Source of the DNA: UBA2336 sp037443645
GTDB lineage: Bacteria > Bacteroidota > Bacteroidia > Cytophagales > Cyclobacteriaceae
DNA: 64,000 nucleotides
NCBI GenBank assembly: GCA_037443645.1
Contig: JBBINY010000001.1
Span: 124,001 to 188,000, forward strand
Direction of reading: 5' to 3'
Shown one piece after another: positions 17,018 to 24,942 of this stretch. A model generated the notes under the pieces. That model did not search any database and was not told the DNA's origin. It saw only the letters and a program-made list of their open reading frames with translations. Every line of letters starts with the position of its first letter. Within the stretch, counting starts at the first letter, position 1. The position numbers were made by a program, and so were the translations under genes.

Positions 17018-18259
17018 ATGAAAGTAGGAATTATCGGAGGCGGCATCATTGGACTGAGTTCAGCTTATTATTTAATGAAAGCGGGGCATCAGGTAACCAT
17101 TCTGGATCAGTCGGATATGAAAGATGGTTGCTCCTTCGGCAATGCCGGCATGATTGTGCCCAGTCACATTACCCCGTTGGCTTCACCGGGCATGATTTCA
17201 AAAGGCATTCGGTGGATGTTTAATTCGTCAAGTCCGTTCTATGTTAAGCCTCGGTTGAGTGGTGACCTGATCCGGTGGGGCTGGCAGTTCTACCGGCATT
17301 CAACAAAAGATCACGTGGAGCGGGCAGCCCCGTCTCTGAAGGAACTTAGTCTTTTGAGCAAAGCCATGTATCAACAACTGGCAAAAGAACTTCCGTTTGA
17401 TTTTGGGTTTCATCAACGGGGTTTGTTAATGCTTTATCAAACAAAAGAAACTGAACATGAAGAGGGTGAGGCCGCTGCCTATGCGAATAAACTGGGCATT
17501 GAGGCACATGTGTTGAAAGCCCGCGAAGTGCAGGCGCTCGAGCCGGAAGTGCGCGTAACAGTACGGGGAGGTGTGTATTACCCGGGCGATGCCCACATTA
17601 CACCACAGGTGTTTGTGGGCGGCCTTATATCCTTTCTAAAAAGCAATGGAGTTACCATTCATTCCTCAACACATGTTCATGATTTTGTTGTAGAGTCAGC
17701 GAAAATAAAATCCGTGGTAACCAGCACGGGTGATTTAGCTTTTGATGAAGTGGTTGTTGCCACCGGATCGTGGTCGGGCGTGCTGATTTCCAAACTCGGC
17801 ATCACCCTTCCGATGCAGGCAGGTAAAGGGTATAGTTTTACCCTTCAGGATGTGAAGAAGAATTCAAGAATCCCCTCCATATTTCTGGAGCCGCGCGTAG
17901 CCGTAACCCCTATGGCAAACACATTGCGGTTTGGCGGCACCATGGAAATTACCGGTGTGGATCACTCCATCAACATGAACCGGGTGAAAGGAATAGTGCA
18001 GGCTATACCGAAGTACTATCCAGACGTAACGGTAACCCTGCCTGCACCGGGAGACGTGTGGCACGGTCTTCGTCCTTGTTCACCGGATGGTTTACCGTAC
18101 ATCGGCCGGTCACGAAAATTCGCCAATCTTACCTTGGCCACAGGGCATTCCATGATGGGTTTGAGTTTGGGCCCGGGAACCGGAAAACTGGTGGCAGAAA
18201 TTCTGGATCGTGAAGAACCAGCAATCCCCTTAGGTCAATTTGATCCCGAACGTTTTTGA
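17018..18259 (+). CDS. FAD-dependent D-amino acid dehydrogenase, probable D-hydroxyproline dehydrogenase
   Basis: 413 residues of the DAO superfamily. The Rossmann start MKVGIIGGGIIGLSSAYYL binds FAD (GxGxxG), and the C-terminal GLRPCSPDGLPYIGRS and ATGHSMMGLSLGPGTGKL close the flavin site. The length matches DadA-type dehydrogenases. Following the epimerase by 3 bp, it would oxidise cis-4-hydroxy-D-proline to the imine handled by the DapA-type enzyme. The electron acceptor, probably the quinone pool, is inference. It is the last gene of the operon. Confidence 0.85.
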   Translation: MKVGIIGGGIIGLSSAYYLMKAGHQVTILDQSDMKDGCSFGNAGMIVPSHITPLASPGMISKGIRWMFNSSSPFYVKPRLSGDLIRWGWQFYRHSTKDHVERAAPSLKELSLLSKAMYQQLAKELPFDFGFHQRGLLMLYQTKETEHEEGEAAAYANKLGIEAHVLKAREVQALEPEVRVTVRGGVYYPGDAHITPQVFVGGLISFLKSNGVTIHSSTHVHDFVVESAKIKSVVTSTGDLAFDEVVVATGSWSGVLISKLGITLPMQAGKGYSFTLQDVKKNSRIPSIFLEPRVAVTPMANTLRFGGTMEITGVDHSINMNRVKGIVQAIPKYYPDVTVTLPAPGDVWHGLRPCSPDGLPYIGRSRKFANLTLATGHSMMGLSLGPGTGKLVAEILDREEPAIPLGQFDPERF

Positions 18260-18260
18260 A

Positions 18261-18345
18261 TCAATCTTTCTTCGGCCCGATCAGATCCCACAGGTTGCCG
18301 TAGAGATCGTTAAAAACAGCGACCATTCCATAAATACCCGCATTT
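18261..18345 (-). pseudogene. C-terminal remnant of a VOC (glyoxalase) family gene
   Basis: On the minus strand the frame ending at the TGA at 18261-18263 reads AGIYGMVAVFNDLYGNLWDL then IGPKKD, the usual end of a glyoxalase/VOC domain (F-x-D-x-G-N-x-W-D-L). Upstream of about 18345 the frame stops looking like the family and no start or N-terminal half is present. The rest of the gene has apparently been deleted or replaced. Confidence 0.6.
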
Positions 18346-18456
18346 GAAGCAACTGAGGGACAAAATGGGCCTCGATCCCGACTTATAGAAAAAAATCAGG
18401 CTGACACCTAACATTCTGCCCAGCTCTACCGTTCTAGCAGTAATACTTTCAAGTAC

Positions 18457-18747
18457 GTGAGGATAATTGCCATATTTTTGATAATCAGTTGGATAGGAAT
18501 TGACCTGGCCAGTTCGATAAATCCTGACCTTGCCTGCTTGGAATCGACTGTTACTGAAAGGGTCGAGGAAACGGAGCCCCAGGTTGAAGAGGTTCAGTTT
18601 GTATTCAGTCGCAACCAAGTAGCGAAATTCATTCGGGTTAAGTCGAAACCGTGGCTGGGATTACCCGTTTTCTACCTGCCTTCAAAAAAAGAAAACCTTG
18701 CGATCGCACTACCGCGGCACATTATGTATCGCAACCTGCTGATTTAA
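18457..18747 (+). CDS. Hypothetical small exported protein (uncertain)
   Basis: 96 residues from a GTG start. The first 20 residues (MRIIAIFLIISWIGIDLASS) look like a signal peptide. The rest has an acidic stretch (ESTVTERVEETEPQVEEVQ) then a basic half, with no family recognised. It lies in the 740-base stretch between the VOC remnant and the prohibitin locus, which otherwise shows no recognisable gene. It could be a new gene brought in by the event that cut the VOC gene, or a chance ORF. Confidence 0.3.
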   Translation: MRIIAIFLIISWIGIDLASSINPDLACLESTVTERVEETEPQVEEVQFVFSRNQVAKFIRVKSKPWLGLPVFYLPSKKENLAIALPRHIMYRNLLI

Positions 18748-18831
18748 GTCGCGCCTCGTTTTTCCCGGGTCACCTACCGTGGCGGTGGCATGGGCGTTGA
18801 TCAAATCTATTTACTCAAAAATTTCTTTTCG

Positions 18832-18987
18832 ATGGAACGATATCCACATCGGTTCGATCGCCCCGACTATGTCGCGTGGTCGTTAACCGGCTTCTTCTTC
18901 CTGCTATTGTCAATTGTGTCAGCGAACCTGGCCTATGCAGCACCTTCTTCAGTTTTAAAGACGGTTTGTAAGTGTCATGGCCGGTAA
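18832..18987 (+). CDS. Hypothetical small membrane protein (uncertain)
   Basis: 51 residues from ATG at 18832. It has one clear transmembrane helix (YVAWSLTGFFFLLLSIVSAN) between an Arg/His-rich N-terminus and a short tail with two Cys. It ends 13 bp before the next small gene, so it might be the first gene of that group. No family recognised. Confidence 0.3.
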   Translation: MERYPHRFDRPDYVAWSLTGFFFLLLSIVSANLAYAAPSSVLKTVCKCHGR

Positions 18988-19000
18988 GGTTCGCACTTCC

Positions 19001-19171
19001 ATGCTTGAATACTGCAAGCGGGTATTGAAGTGTGTGAGCTTTGAGACGCGCTTATTTCGGAAGGAATACCGCAAGGCCTTGCTGCGACTTTCGCCACAGG
19101 AAGGCACCAGCCTGAAGTTATGGATTCGGGAACAACAGCAACATCATCAACACAAAAATTTATCGATATGA
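19001..19171 (+). CDS. Small conserved hypothetical protein, coupled to the prohibitin-like gene
   Basis: 56 residues starting MLEYCKRVLKCVSFETRLF, then RKEYRKALLRLSPQEGTSLK and LWIRE. The first 45 residues resemble a small family I recall from Bacteroidota and gammaproteobacteria in which a short amphipathic helix precedes a basic F-x-K-E-x-x-K-A segment; its role is unknown. Its TGA overlaps the next ATG by four bases (ATGA at 19168-19171), which suggests translational coupling. The C-terminal QQQHHQHKNLSI run is probably non-conserved. Confidence 0.55.
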   Translation: MLEYCKRVLKCVSFETRLFRKEYRKALLRLSPQEGTSLKLWIREQQQHHQHKNLSI

Positions 19172-19950
19172 AAACCAGAACCCTTGTAATAGCGCTCGCA
19201 GTTTTACTCATCGCCAGTAGCTGTGCCGTAGTTCGCCAGGGCGAAGTAGGAATGAAACGCAGACTTGGCAAGTTAGGCAGCCACATAATTCAGCCAGGTG
19301 CAGTCGGATTCAATCCGTTTACCACACGCATTATCAAACTGCCCATCCGCACAATGAACATGGAGATTTCTTCGAACCTGCCCTCGAAGGAGGGCCTCAA
19401 CGTGTCCGCAGTGATCTCGATTTTATACCGCATCGAACCACAAAAAGCGCCCTCCATAATAGAAAATCTGGGCCTTAACTACGAGAATGTAGTGATCAAC
19501 AGTGTATTCCGGTCGGCTGCCGCGGACGTCTGCTCGCGCTTTTTCGCCAAGGACATGCACTCGGCACAACGGGCAACCATTGAAAAGGAAATTACCGACC
19601 AAATGGCACGGCTGGTTCAGGAGCGGGGCATCATTGTCGAAACCGTGCTGCTGAAAAACATTCAACTACCGGCCGGTTTGGCGCGTGCGGTGGAAGAAAA
19701 ACTGGAGGCTGAACAAGATGCGCAACGAATGGAGTTTCTGCTGGAGCGCGAGAAACGCGAGGCCCAGCGTAAGATGATTGAAGCGCAGGGCATCCGGGAT
19801 GCGCAAAAGATTATCGCGGAGGGGTTGAACCGGAATATTATTGAGTGGCAGAGCATCGAAGCGTTTCGCGAGCTTGCCAAGTCGCCTAACGCAAAGATTA
19901 TCATCACGGATGGGAATGCGCCCATATTGATTAATCCGAAAGACAATTAA
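19168..19950 (+). CDS. Prohibitin/SPFH-domain lipoprotein-like protein
   Basis: Start at 19168, where a signal sequence with lipobox-like IASSC begins (MKTRTLVIALAVLLIASSC). The 260-residue protein has the SPFH/band-7 domain (residues about 20-200: VRQGEVGMKRRLGKLG, SKEGLNVSAVISILYRIEP) and a coiled coil rich in Glu/Arg (VEEKLEAEQDAQRMEFLLEREKREAQRK split over 195-225). Prohibitins form large ring scaffolds at membranes and protect membrane proteins from proteolysis. The upstream ORF extension from 19120 is rejected because it lies within the small gene's frame region and lacks a family match. Confidence 0.85.
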   Translation: MKTRTLVIALAVLLIASSCAVVRQGEVGMKRRLGKLGSHIIQPGAVGFNPFTTRIIKLPIRTMNMEISSNLPSKEGLNVSAVISILYRIEPQKAPSIIENLGLNYENVVINSVFRSAAADVCSRFFAKDMHSAQRATIEKEITDQMARLVQERGIIVETVLLKNIQLPAGLARAVEEKLEAEQDAQRMEFLLEREKREAQRKMIEAQGIRDAQKIIAEGLNRNIIEWQSIEAFRELAKSPNAKIIITDGNAPILINPKDN

Positions 19951-19962
19951 TTAAAAGAAACT

Positions 19963-19987
19963 CCGCGCGGGCCGAAGGCCCGCGCGG
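19963..19987. repeat. Perfect GC-rich hairpin
   Basis: An 11-bp stem, CCGCGCGGGCC / GGCCCGCGCGG, with a GAA loop, 12 bp after the prohibitin-like gene. It has no U tract on either strand, so it may act as an mRNA 3' end stabiliser rather than an intrinsic terminator. The following 190 bases to the GH32 stop show no gene. Confidence 0.6.
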
Positions 19988-20173
19988 CTACCCCCGACTT
20001 ATAAAAACGCTTATTCCTTTAATCCTCTCCACAGCCACGCTGTCAGACTCTCCGTTTCGGGACTCTGCGGTACCGTCAAAATTCATTATCTTCTTGAACC
20101 ATGAGCGTACGAGAAATTGATTTATCAACGGCAATATGATGGCGAAGGTGCGCGGCACAGACTGAAACGCCAA

Positions 20174-21670
20174 TCAAGGTTGTTGATTTGTCAGTAGCTT
20201 ATACCATGTACACGAGGCTGCAGCGGTTCCGTCTTTCGGGTAAAACCGGAATCCATTGAAATCTTCATTTGGAAAAAACGTAGAGGTCATACACGTTGTA
20301 CCCTCATCCGCAAATAACTCAACGGAAGCTACGTCAAGAAAGATGTGCAGTTTCAGTTTCGGGCTATCCGATGAACGTGAAGCAGTGCTTACGGTTGCAA
20401 ACTGTTCAGCAAAGTATTGCTTACCGGCCCGGGTGCGATCAATGTAGAACTGATTTTTTGCGCGGTCATAACCTATCCGCAACACTTCATTTTTTGTGTT
20501 AAAAAATTCAACACCAAGATCTGTTGTTGTGGAGTTTGCCAGATCAATAGTGATTTCAAGTTCTGCTCCATCGGCAAACGAAACGGCTTTGTTGAGATCA
20601 AATCCCTGCTTTGGGCCACGCAGTTGTTGGATCTCAGGTGACGGTATAGAGGCCACACGCAATCCGGCAGCAGTTTTTCTCAGGGTCAATTCACGCGGCA
20701 GTGTCATGGCGCTGCGCCATGATTGGGTGGGCACCCGTTGTGCATAATTCCAGTTGCCCATCCAGCCAAGAAAAATGGTGCGGCCATCGGGCGCGTTGCC
20801 CCAGGTAACCCCTGCATAATTATCCGGACCGTAATCAATCCAACGCTCGCTTTTCGGGTCATCTTCTGTGGTGAAAGTTTTGCCGTCAAACGATCCGATA
20901 AAATATTGTGTGGCAGAACCTCCGTTAGGTCCTCCGGGGTTTATGCTCACCAGTAAAATCCATTTCGATTCGGTGCTCCCTTCTAGTACAAGGGGAAACA
21001 AATCCGGACATTCCCACACGCCACCATGGTTTCCGTATTCACGACCAAATTCTCCGGTCTTTTGCCAGTCGATCAGATTTTTTGAGTTGTAGAATTCAAT
21101 GCGATTTTTCACGGCCAGAGAAAGAATCCACCGATCGGACTCAGCATGCCAGAATACTTTCGGATCGCGATAGTCCTGCTCACCCGGATTTTTGAGAACG
21201 GGATTGTTTTTGTATTTAGACCATGTTCGTCCTTTATCATTACTAAAGGCCATGCCCTGTGTTTCGAATCCAGCTTTGTCGTATGTGAAAAGGGCGATGA
21301 GCGGTATTTCGGTACCCGTTTGGAGGCCGGAAGAGTTGTTCGCATCCACTACGGCACTGCCTGAAAATATGTAGCCAAGCGAATCCGGATACAGGGCAAT
21401 AGGTTGGTGCTCCCATCGGATAAGGTCACGGCTGATGGCATGTCCCCAGTGCATCGGGCCCCATACTGTGCTGTCGGGATAATGCTGGTAGAACAGATGA
21501 TATTCTCCAGCGTAATACACCATGCCATTCGGATCATTCATCCAACCGGAGGGTGGCGTAAAATGGTATAACGGCCGGTGGGACTCCCGCTGCGGAGGCT
21601 GGTCAGTCATGGTGGTACATGCTGCTGTGTAAAGAAGAATCAGTAGGAGGGATGTAGCTGTGTTATTCAT
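20174..21670 (-). CDS. Glycoside hydrolase family 32 lipoprotein (fructan hydrolase/invertase-like)
   Basis: 498 residues from ATG at 21670, chosen because a lipoprotein signal (MNNTATSLLLILLYTAAC) follows. GH32 motifs are complete: WMNDPNG with nucleophile D46, YRDP (R168, D169) and WECPDLF with acid/base E220. A five-blade propeller (about 35-335) and a C-terminal beta-sandwich (about 350-495) are expected. It would hydrolyse fructans or sucrose at the cell envelope. No SusCD transporter or fructokinase is nearby, so it is an isolated enzyme gene. Confidence 0.9.
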   Translation of the reverse strand: MNNTATSLLLILLYTAACTTMTDQPPQRESHRPLYHFTPPSGWMNDPNGMVYYAGEYHLFYQHYPDSTVWGPMHWGHAISRDLIRWEHQPIALYPDSLGYIFSGSAVVDANNSSGLQTGTEIPLIALFTYDKAGFETQGMAFSNDKGRTWSKYKNNPVLKNPGEQDYRDPKVFWHAESDRWILSLAVKNRIEFYNSKNLIDWQKTGEFGREYGNHGGVWECPDLFPLVLEGSTESKWILLVSINPGGPNGGSATQYFIGSFDGKTFTTEDDPKSERWIDYGPDNYAGVTWGNAPDGRTIFLGWMGNWNYAQRVPTQSWRSAMTLPRELTLRKTAAGLRVASIPSPEIQQLRGPKQGFDLNKAVSFADGAELEITIDLANSTTTDLGVEFFNTKNEVLRIGYDRAKNQFYIDRTRAGKQYFAEQFATVSTASRSSDSPKLKLHIFLDVASVELFADEGTTCMTSTFFPNEDFNGFRFYPKDGTAAASCTWYKLLTNQQP

Positions 21671-21700
21671 GGAGCGACAGGGATTGACGTTCAACATTAA

Positions 21701-22069
21701 TCAGAAATTCTCTTTTTTAACCACCAGAAGAAACCAGTCTTTGTCTGTTTCCAGGTATCCCTGGTCGTAGCAGTACTTGTACACAGCTCCTTCTTTCGTT
21801 GTATAGGTGCCGGTGAAATAGGCAAAGTCGAACCCTTTTTCATTGAGTTTGCTCCGGTTTACTTTGGTTTTACCGGTGGTGTTTAGCTCTGTTAAGATGC
21901 GCCTGTTTTTGCGTAAGATGTTGTTCACGTTACGCATGTAATTGGTTTCATCGCTGTTCAGTTTGTTGTTGTAGCTGATGCGGCACTGGTCGGAACAAAA
22001 CTTTTTGTCGGCCCGGCCCTTAATTTTCTCACCGCACTCCAGACATACTTTTTCTTCGGTTTTGGCCAT
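21701..22069 (-). CDS. Zinc-ribbon protein, conserved hypothetical
   Basis: 122 residues. The N-terminus has four cysteines spaced as a zinc ribbon (CLECGEKIKGRADKKFC then SDQC; CX2C-X11-CX3C). A helical basic region (NNILRKNRRILTEL) and a C-terminal YKYCYDQGYLETDKDWFLLV segment follow. It is common in Bacteroidota without assigned function, and might bind nucleic acid. It is divergent from the ssb-like gene, with a palindromic operator-like site between them. Confidence 0.65.
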   Translation of the reverse strand: MAKTEEKVCLECGEKIKGRADKKFCSDQCRISYNNKLNSDETNYMRNVNNILRKNRRILTELNTTGKTKVNRSKLNEKGFDFAYFTGTYTTKEGAVYKYCYDQGYLETDKDWFLLVVKKENF

Positions 22070-22089
22070 AAATTATTGGTTTTTGAAAC

Positions 22090-22105
22090 GTAAGCAAACG
22101 TTTAC
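22090..22105. promoter_or_regulatory. Operator-like palindrome in the zinc-ribbon/ssb intergenic region
   Basis: GTAAGCAAACGTTTAC has a perfect AAACGTTT core with GTAA/TTAC-like flanks. It is followed by repeated AAACG and AACCG words to 22131. The binding protein is unknown. Confidence 0.35.
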
Positions 22106-22240
22106 AAACGAATATAACCGAAAGTAACCGATTATCATACGAGTCGGGCTTTTTTCGCCCCACACCTTTGCAATGTCAATCGGACAGAAGCCGGTTGGCG
22201 AAGTTCAAAGTCGTATGTTAAACCAATAAACAATACAGTT

Positions 22241-22576
22241 ATGAAAAGTTTAAGAAACAGTGTGCAGTTGATCGGTCGGTTAGGCAAAGACCCGGAAGTG
22301 AAAACCTTTGGCGAAAAAATGAAGGCTTCGTTCTCCATTGCCACCTCCGATTCGTACAAGAATCAAAAAGGCGAGAAGGTGCAAGACACCCAATGGCACA
22401 ACGTGGTGATCTGGGGTAAGCTGGCAGGTATTGCTGAAAAGTACCTGAAGAAAGGGAACGAAGTGGCCATTGAAGGCAAACTGGTGCATCGGGTATACGA
22501 AACATCAGCAGGCGAAAAGCGTAACATTACCGAGATCAATGTGAACGACCTGGTGATGCTGGGCGGCAAGCAGTAA
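22241..22576 (+). CDS. ssb: Single-stranded DNA-binding protein, short form
   Basis: 111 residues forming one OB-fold: LRNSVQLIGRLGKDPEVK, ASFSIATSDSYK, TQWHNVVIWGKLAGIAEKYLKKG and VAIEGKLVHRVYE are typical SSB strands. The protein ends right after the fold (VNDLVMLGGKQ) and lacks the flexible linker and acidic DDxIPF-type tip through which replicative SSBs recruit partners. It is therefore probably an accessory SSB; a full-length copy would be expected elsewhere. A strong terminator follows. Confidence 0.88.
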   Translation: MKSLRNSVQLIGRLGKDPEVKTFGEKMKASFSIATSDSYKNQKGEKVQDTQWHNVVIWGKLAGIAEKYLKKGNEVAIEGKLVHRVYETSAGEKRNITEINVNDLVMLGGKQ

Positions 22577-22597
22577 ATTGATTCGGGGTGTTTAAGG

Positions 22598-22628
22598 AAA
22601 AGGGGCGGGGAGCCCCTTTTTCGTTTTT
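22598..22628 (+). terminator. Rho-independent terminator of ssb
   Basis: Nine-bp stem AAAAGGGGC / GCCCCTTTT with a 5-base loop, continued by T and CGTTTTTTT. Confidence 0.85.
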
Positions 22629-22664
22629 TTAAAAATGCCCATATTGTAAGTCAATACAGGTGGC

Positions 22665-22778
22665 ATGTACCGTTGGCTTACTTTAACGTTCCTCGGCACG
22701 TTCATGTCCGGGCTTTACTACCTGAAAATGGTGATCAACGGCAATTTGGTTAAAACGGCAAAAGTTGTGAAGCGATGA
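22665..22778 (+). CDS. Small single-helix membrane peptide (hypothetical)
   Basis: 37 codons from ATG at 22665 to TGA at 22778: MYRWLTLTFLGTFMSGLYYL and then a basic tail (KMVINGNLVKTAKVVKR). The hydrophobic helix with positive C-terminus is protein-like, but the gene is too short to judge. The rest of the 355-base interval (22579-22932) holds the ssb terminator and no other recognisable gene. Confidence 0.35.
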   Translation: MYRWLTLTFLGTFMSGLYYLKMVINGNLVKTAKVVKR

Positions 22779-22932
22779 TGCAGCATATTGTAAGCCATCC
22801 TCTTTTACTGATTACATTTTTTATTGTATCTACCGGAAAGCAGGAGAGACCTTCCTAACCGATCAGGTAATTTGCCGCAACTTCTGAAGATACAATGCGT
22901 AAATCGTATGCTGTAAATTGTAATTTGCAACG

Positions 22933-24936
22933 ATGAGTTTTGTTTATCCTTCTTTTCTGTGGGCCCTTACTGCCCTTGCAATTCCCGTACTTATTCACCT
23001 GTTCAGCTTTCGCAGAACCCAGCGCATTTACTTTTCATCAACCCGGTTTCTGCGGCAGGTGCAGCAGGCCACTTCGGCAAAGCGAAAACTGAAGCATTAC
23101 CTCATACTCGCATCGCGGCTGCTTTTCCTGCTCTTCCTTGTGCTTGCTTTTGCACAACCCTTCATACCGGCAGCAGAGCAACTAACCGCCTCGCGCGATA
23201 TTGCAGTTTATGTTGATAATTCGCTGAGCATGTCGGCTCCTGTACAGGAGAAAGTGCGTGCCCTCGATGCCGGCATTGAATATGCCCGGCAGGTAATCGA
23301 TATTTTTCCCCCGGATACGCGGTACCAGGTGCTCACCAATGATTTCGCGCCTTTCTCCAATTCACTCAAAACAAAAACTGAGGCACTGGATCTCCTTACT
23401 CAGGTCAGGCTTAGCCCGGTCAGCCGGACAGCAACTGAAATTATAGAGCGGGTAAAAAATACTTCTGGCAAATCAGCCAGCGATATTTTCTGGATATCGG
23501 ATTTTCAGCAGTCCACCCTGGGTGAACTTGACTCCGGCATTGCTTCTGACAGCCTGCAGCGAATTCATCTGGTTCCGGTAATCCTGTTGCCCCAGGCAAA
23601 CATTTTTGCCGATTCGGCCTGGCTTGAAAATCCGTTTGTGGTAGGCGGTGAAAGAAATACTGTATTTGTGCGCCTGCGCAACGATGGGGTAAGGCCGGTT
23701 GACCAACTGCTGATCAAATTAACGATCAACGACATTCAGGCGGCAACAACCATGGTTTCCATTCCTGCCAACGGAACAGTGCAGACTTCATTTGATTTGG
23801 TTACCGGGTTTACGCGCTTTAGCAGGGCGGTAATCAGCTTTAACGATTACCCGGTGGCTTTTGATAATGAGTTGTACCTGTCGCTCAATTTCACAGAAAA
23901 AGTGCGGGTAGTTGAAATCAGGTCTACTCAGGCATCAACAGCGGTTGAAAAAGTGTATGGTAACAGAAACGTTTTTGCCTTTAAGGCATTTAACGTTGCC
24001 AATGTGAACTACAATGAATTACGCGAGGCTGACCTGGTGGTACTGAATGGCCTGGATCGGATAGATGTGTCGTTGCAGCAGGCGTTAAAGAGTTTTATAA
24101 CAACGGGCCGATCCATGCTGATTATTCCTTCGGCTGATCCGGACGTAAAGGATTATCAGGGTTTACTGGACATGCCCTCCGTGAAGAGGATCAATGACAA
24201 TGAGAAAGTGGAGGTAAGTACCCCCGATTTCAAAAATCCGTTTTTTGAAAATGTGTTTGAAGAGCGAACTGCCCGCCTGGCGTTGCCTGCTGCCCGCAGG
24301 GTTCTCGACTGGGGTGCCGATCGATCCGCTTTGCTGAAACTAAAAAATGAGTTGCCCTTCCTGTCAAGGTTTCAGCGAAGGGGTTTAGTTTACCTTTTGG
24401 CCTCACCCGTCACTGCGGAGCACACTGATTTTTCCAGCAACTTCCTGTTTCTCCCGGTCATGTACCGGATTGCTGCTTCCGGCAAGCAGGTTGAAGGCAG
24501 ACCCTACTATTCGTTAAACGAAAGCCTGATCACCATTCGGGCAGATAGCCTCACCGGTGAGCAGCCGGTTCGGTTGGTAGGACAACAGGAAGTTATTCCT
24601 TCACAGCGCAGGGTGGGAAGCCGGTTGTTTCTGGAGGTGCCCCGCTTTACCATGAATTCCGGCTTTTATTATGCGGTGCACCCGCCTGATACCCTTGCGT
24701 TGCTGGCATTCAATCAAAGTCAGCGAGAATCGCTGCTTAAGCAGTATACTGCACAACAGGTTAAGGAAAAGTTGGGTAGTCCTGATCACGTTACGGTTTT
24801 TGAATCAAATTCAGCAGAGACTTTCAGCAACGAAATAAAAGCGAGATATTTGGGGACCCCATTATGGAAATATGCGTTGCTGTTGGCTTTGTTGTTCCTG
24901 ATGGCGGAAGTTGCGCTGATCCGGTTTCTTAAATAA
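22933..24936 (+). CDS. BatA-like membrane protein with VWA domain
   Basis: 667 residues. The N-terminus is the 'aerotolerance regulator' BatA pair of helices (YPSFLWALTALAIPVLIHLF and the second around LILASRLLFLLFLVLAF). A VWA domain follows with MIDAS-type DNSLS (D95-S99). The middle is a beta-rich periplasmic region, and the C-terminus a last helix (YALLLALLFLMAEVALI). Such proteins are linked to MoxR-type ATPases and envelope stress; none is adjacent here. It is 6 bp upstream of the dihydroorotase-like gene and probably heads that operon. Confidence 0.85.
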   Translation: MSFVYPSFLWALTALAIPVLIHLFSFRRTQRIYFSSTRFLRQVQQATSAKRKLKHYLILASRLLFLLFLVLAFAQPFIPAAEQLTASRDIAVYVDNSLSMSAPVQEKVRALDAGIEYARQVIDIFPPDTRYQVLTNDFAPFSNSLKTKTEALDLLTQVRLSPVSRTATEIIERVKNTSGKSASDIFWISDFQQSTLGELDSGIASDSLQRIHLVPVILLPQANIFADSAWLENPFVVGGERNTVFVRLRNDGVRPVDQLLIKLTINDIQAATTMVSIPANGTVQTSFDLVTGFTRFSRAVISFNDYPVAFDNELYLSLNFTEKVRVVEIRSTQASTAVEKVYGNRNVFAFKAFNVANVNYNELREADLVVLNGLDRIDVSLQQALKSFITTGRSMLIIPSADPDVKDYQGLLDMPSVKRINDNEKVEVSTPDFKNPFFENVFEERTARLALPAARRVLDWGADRSALLKLKNELPFLSRFQRRGLVYLLASPVTAEHTDFSSNFLFLPVMYRIAASGKQVEGRPYYSLNESLITIRADSLTGEQPVRLVGQQEVIPSQRRVGSRLFLEVPRFTMNSGFYYAVHPPDTLALLAFNQSQRESLLKQYTAQQVKEKLGSPDHVTVFESNSAETFSNEIKARYLGTPLWKYALLLALLFLMAEVALIRFLK

Positions 24937-24942
24937 GGCTTA

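Noticed and set aside
18310..18618. Minus-strand ORF of about 100 codons beside the VOC remnant
   Set aside because: It overlaps the VOC remnant in another frame and shows no protein-like pattern; the remnant frame explains the sequence better.
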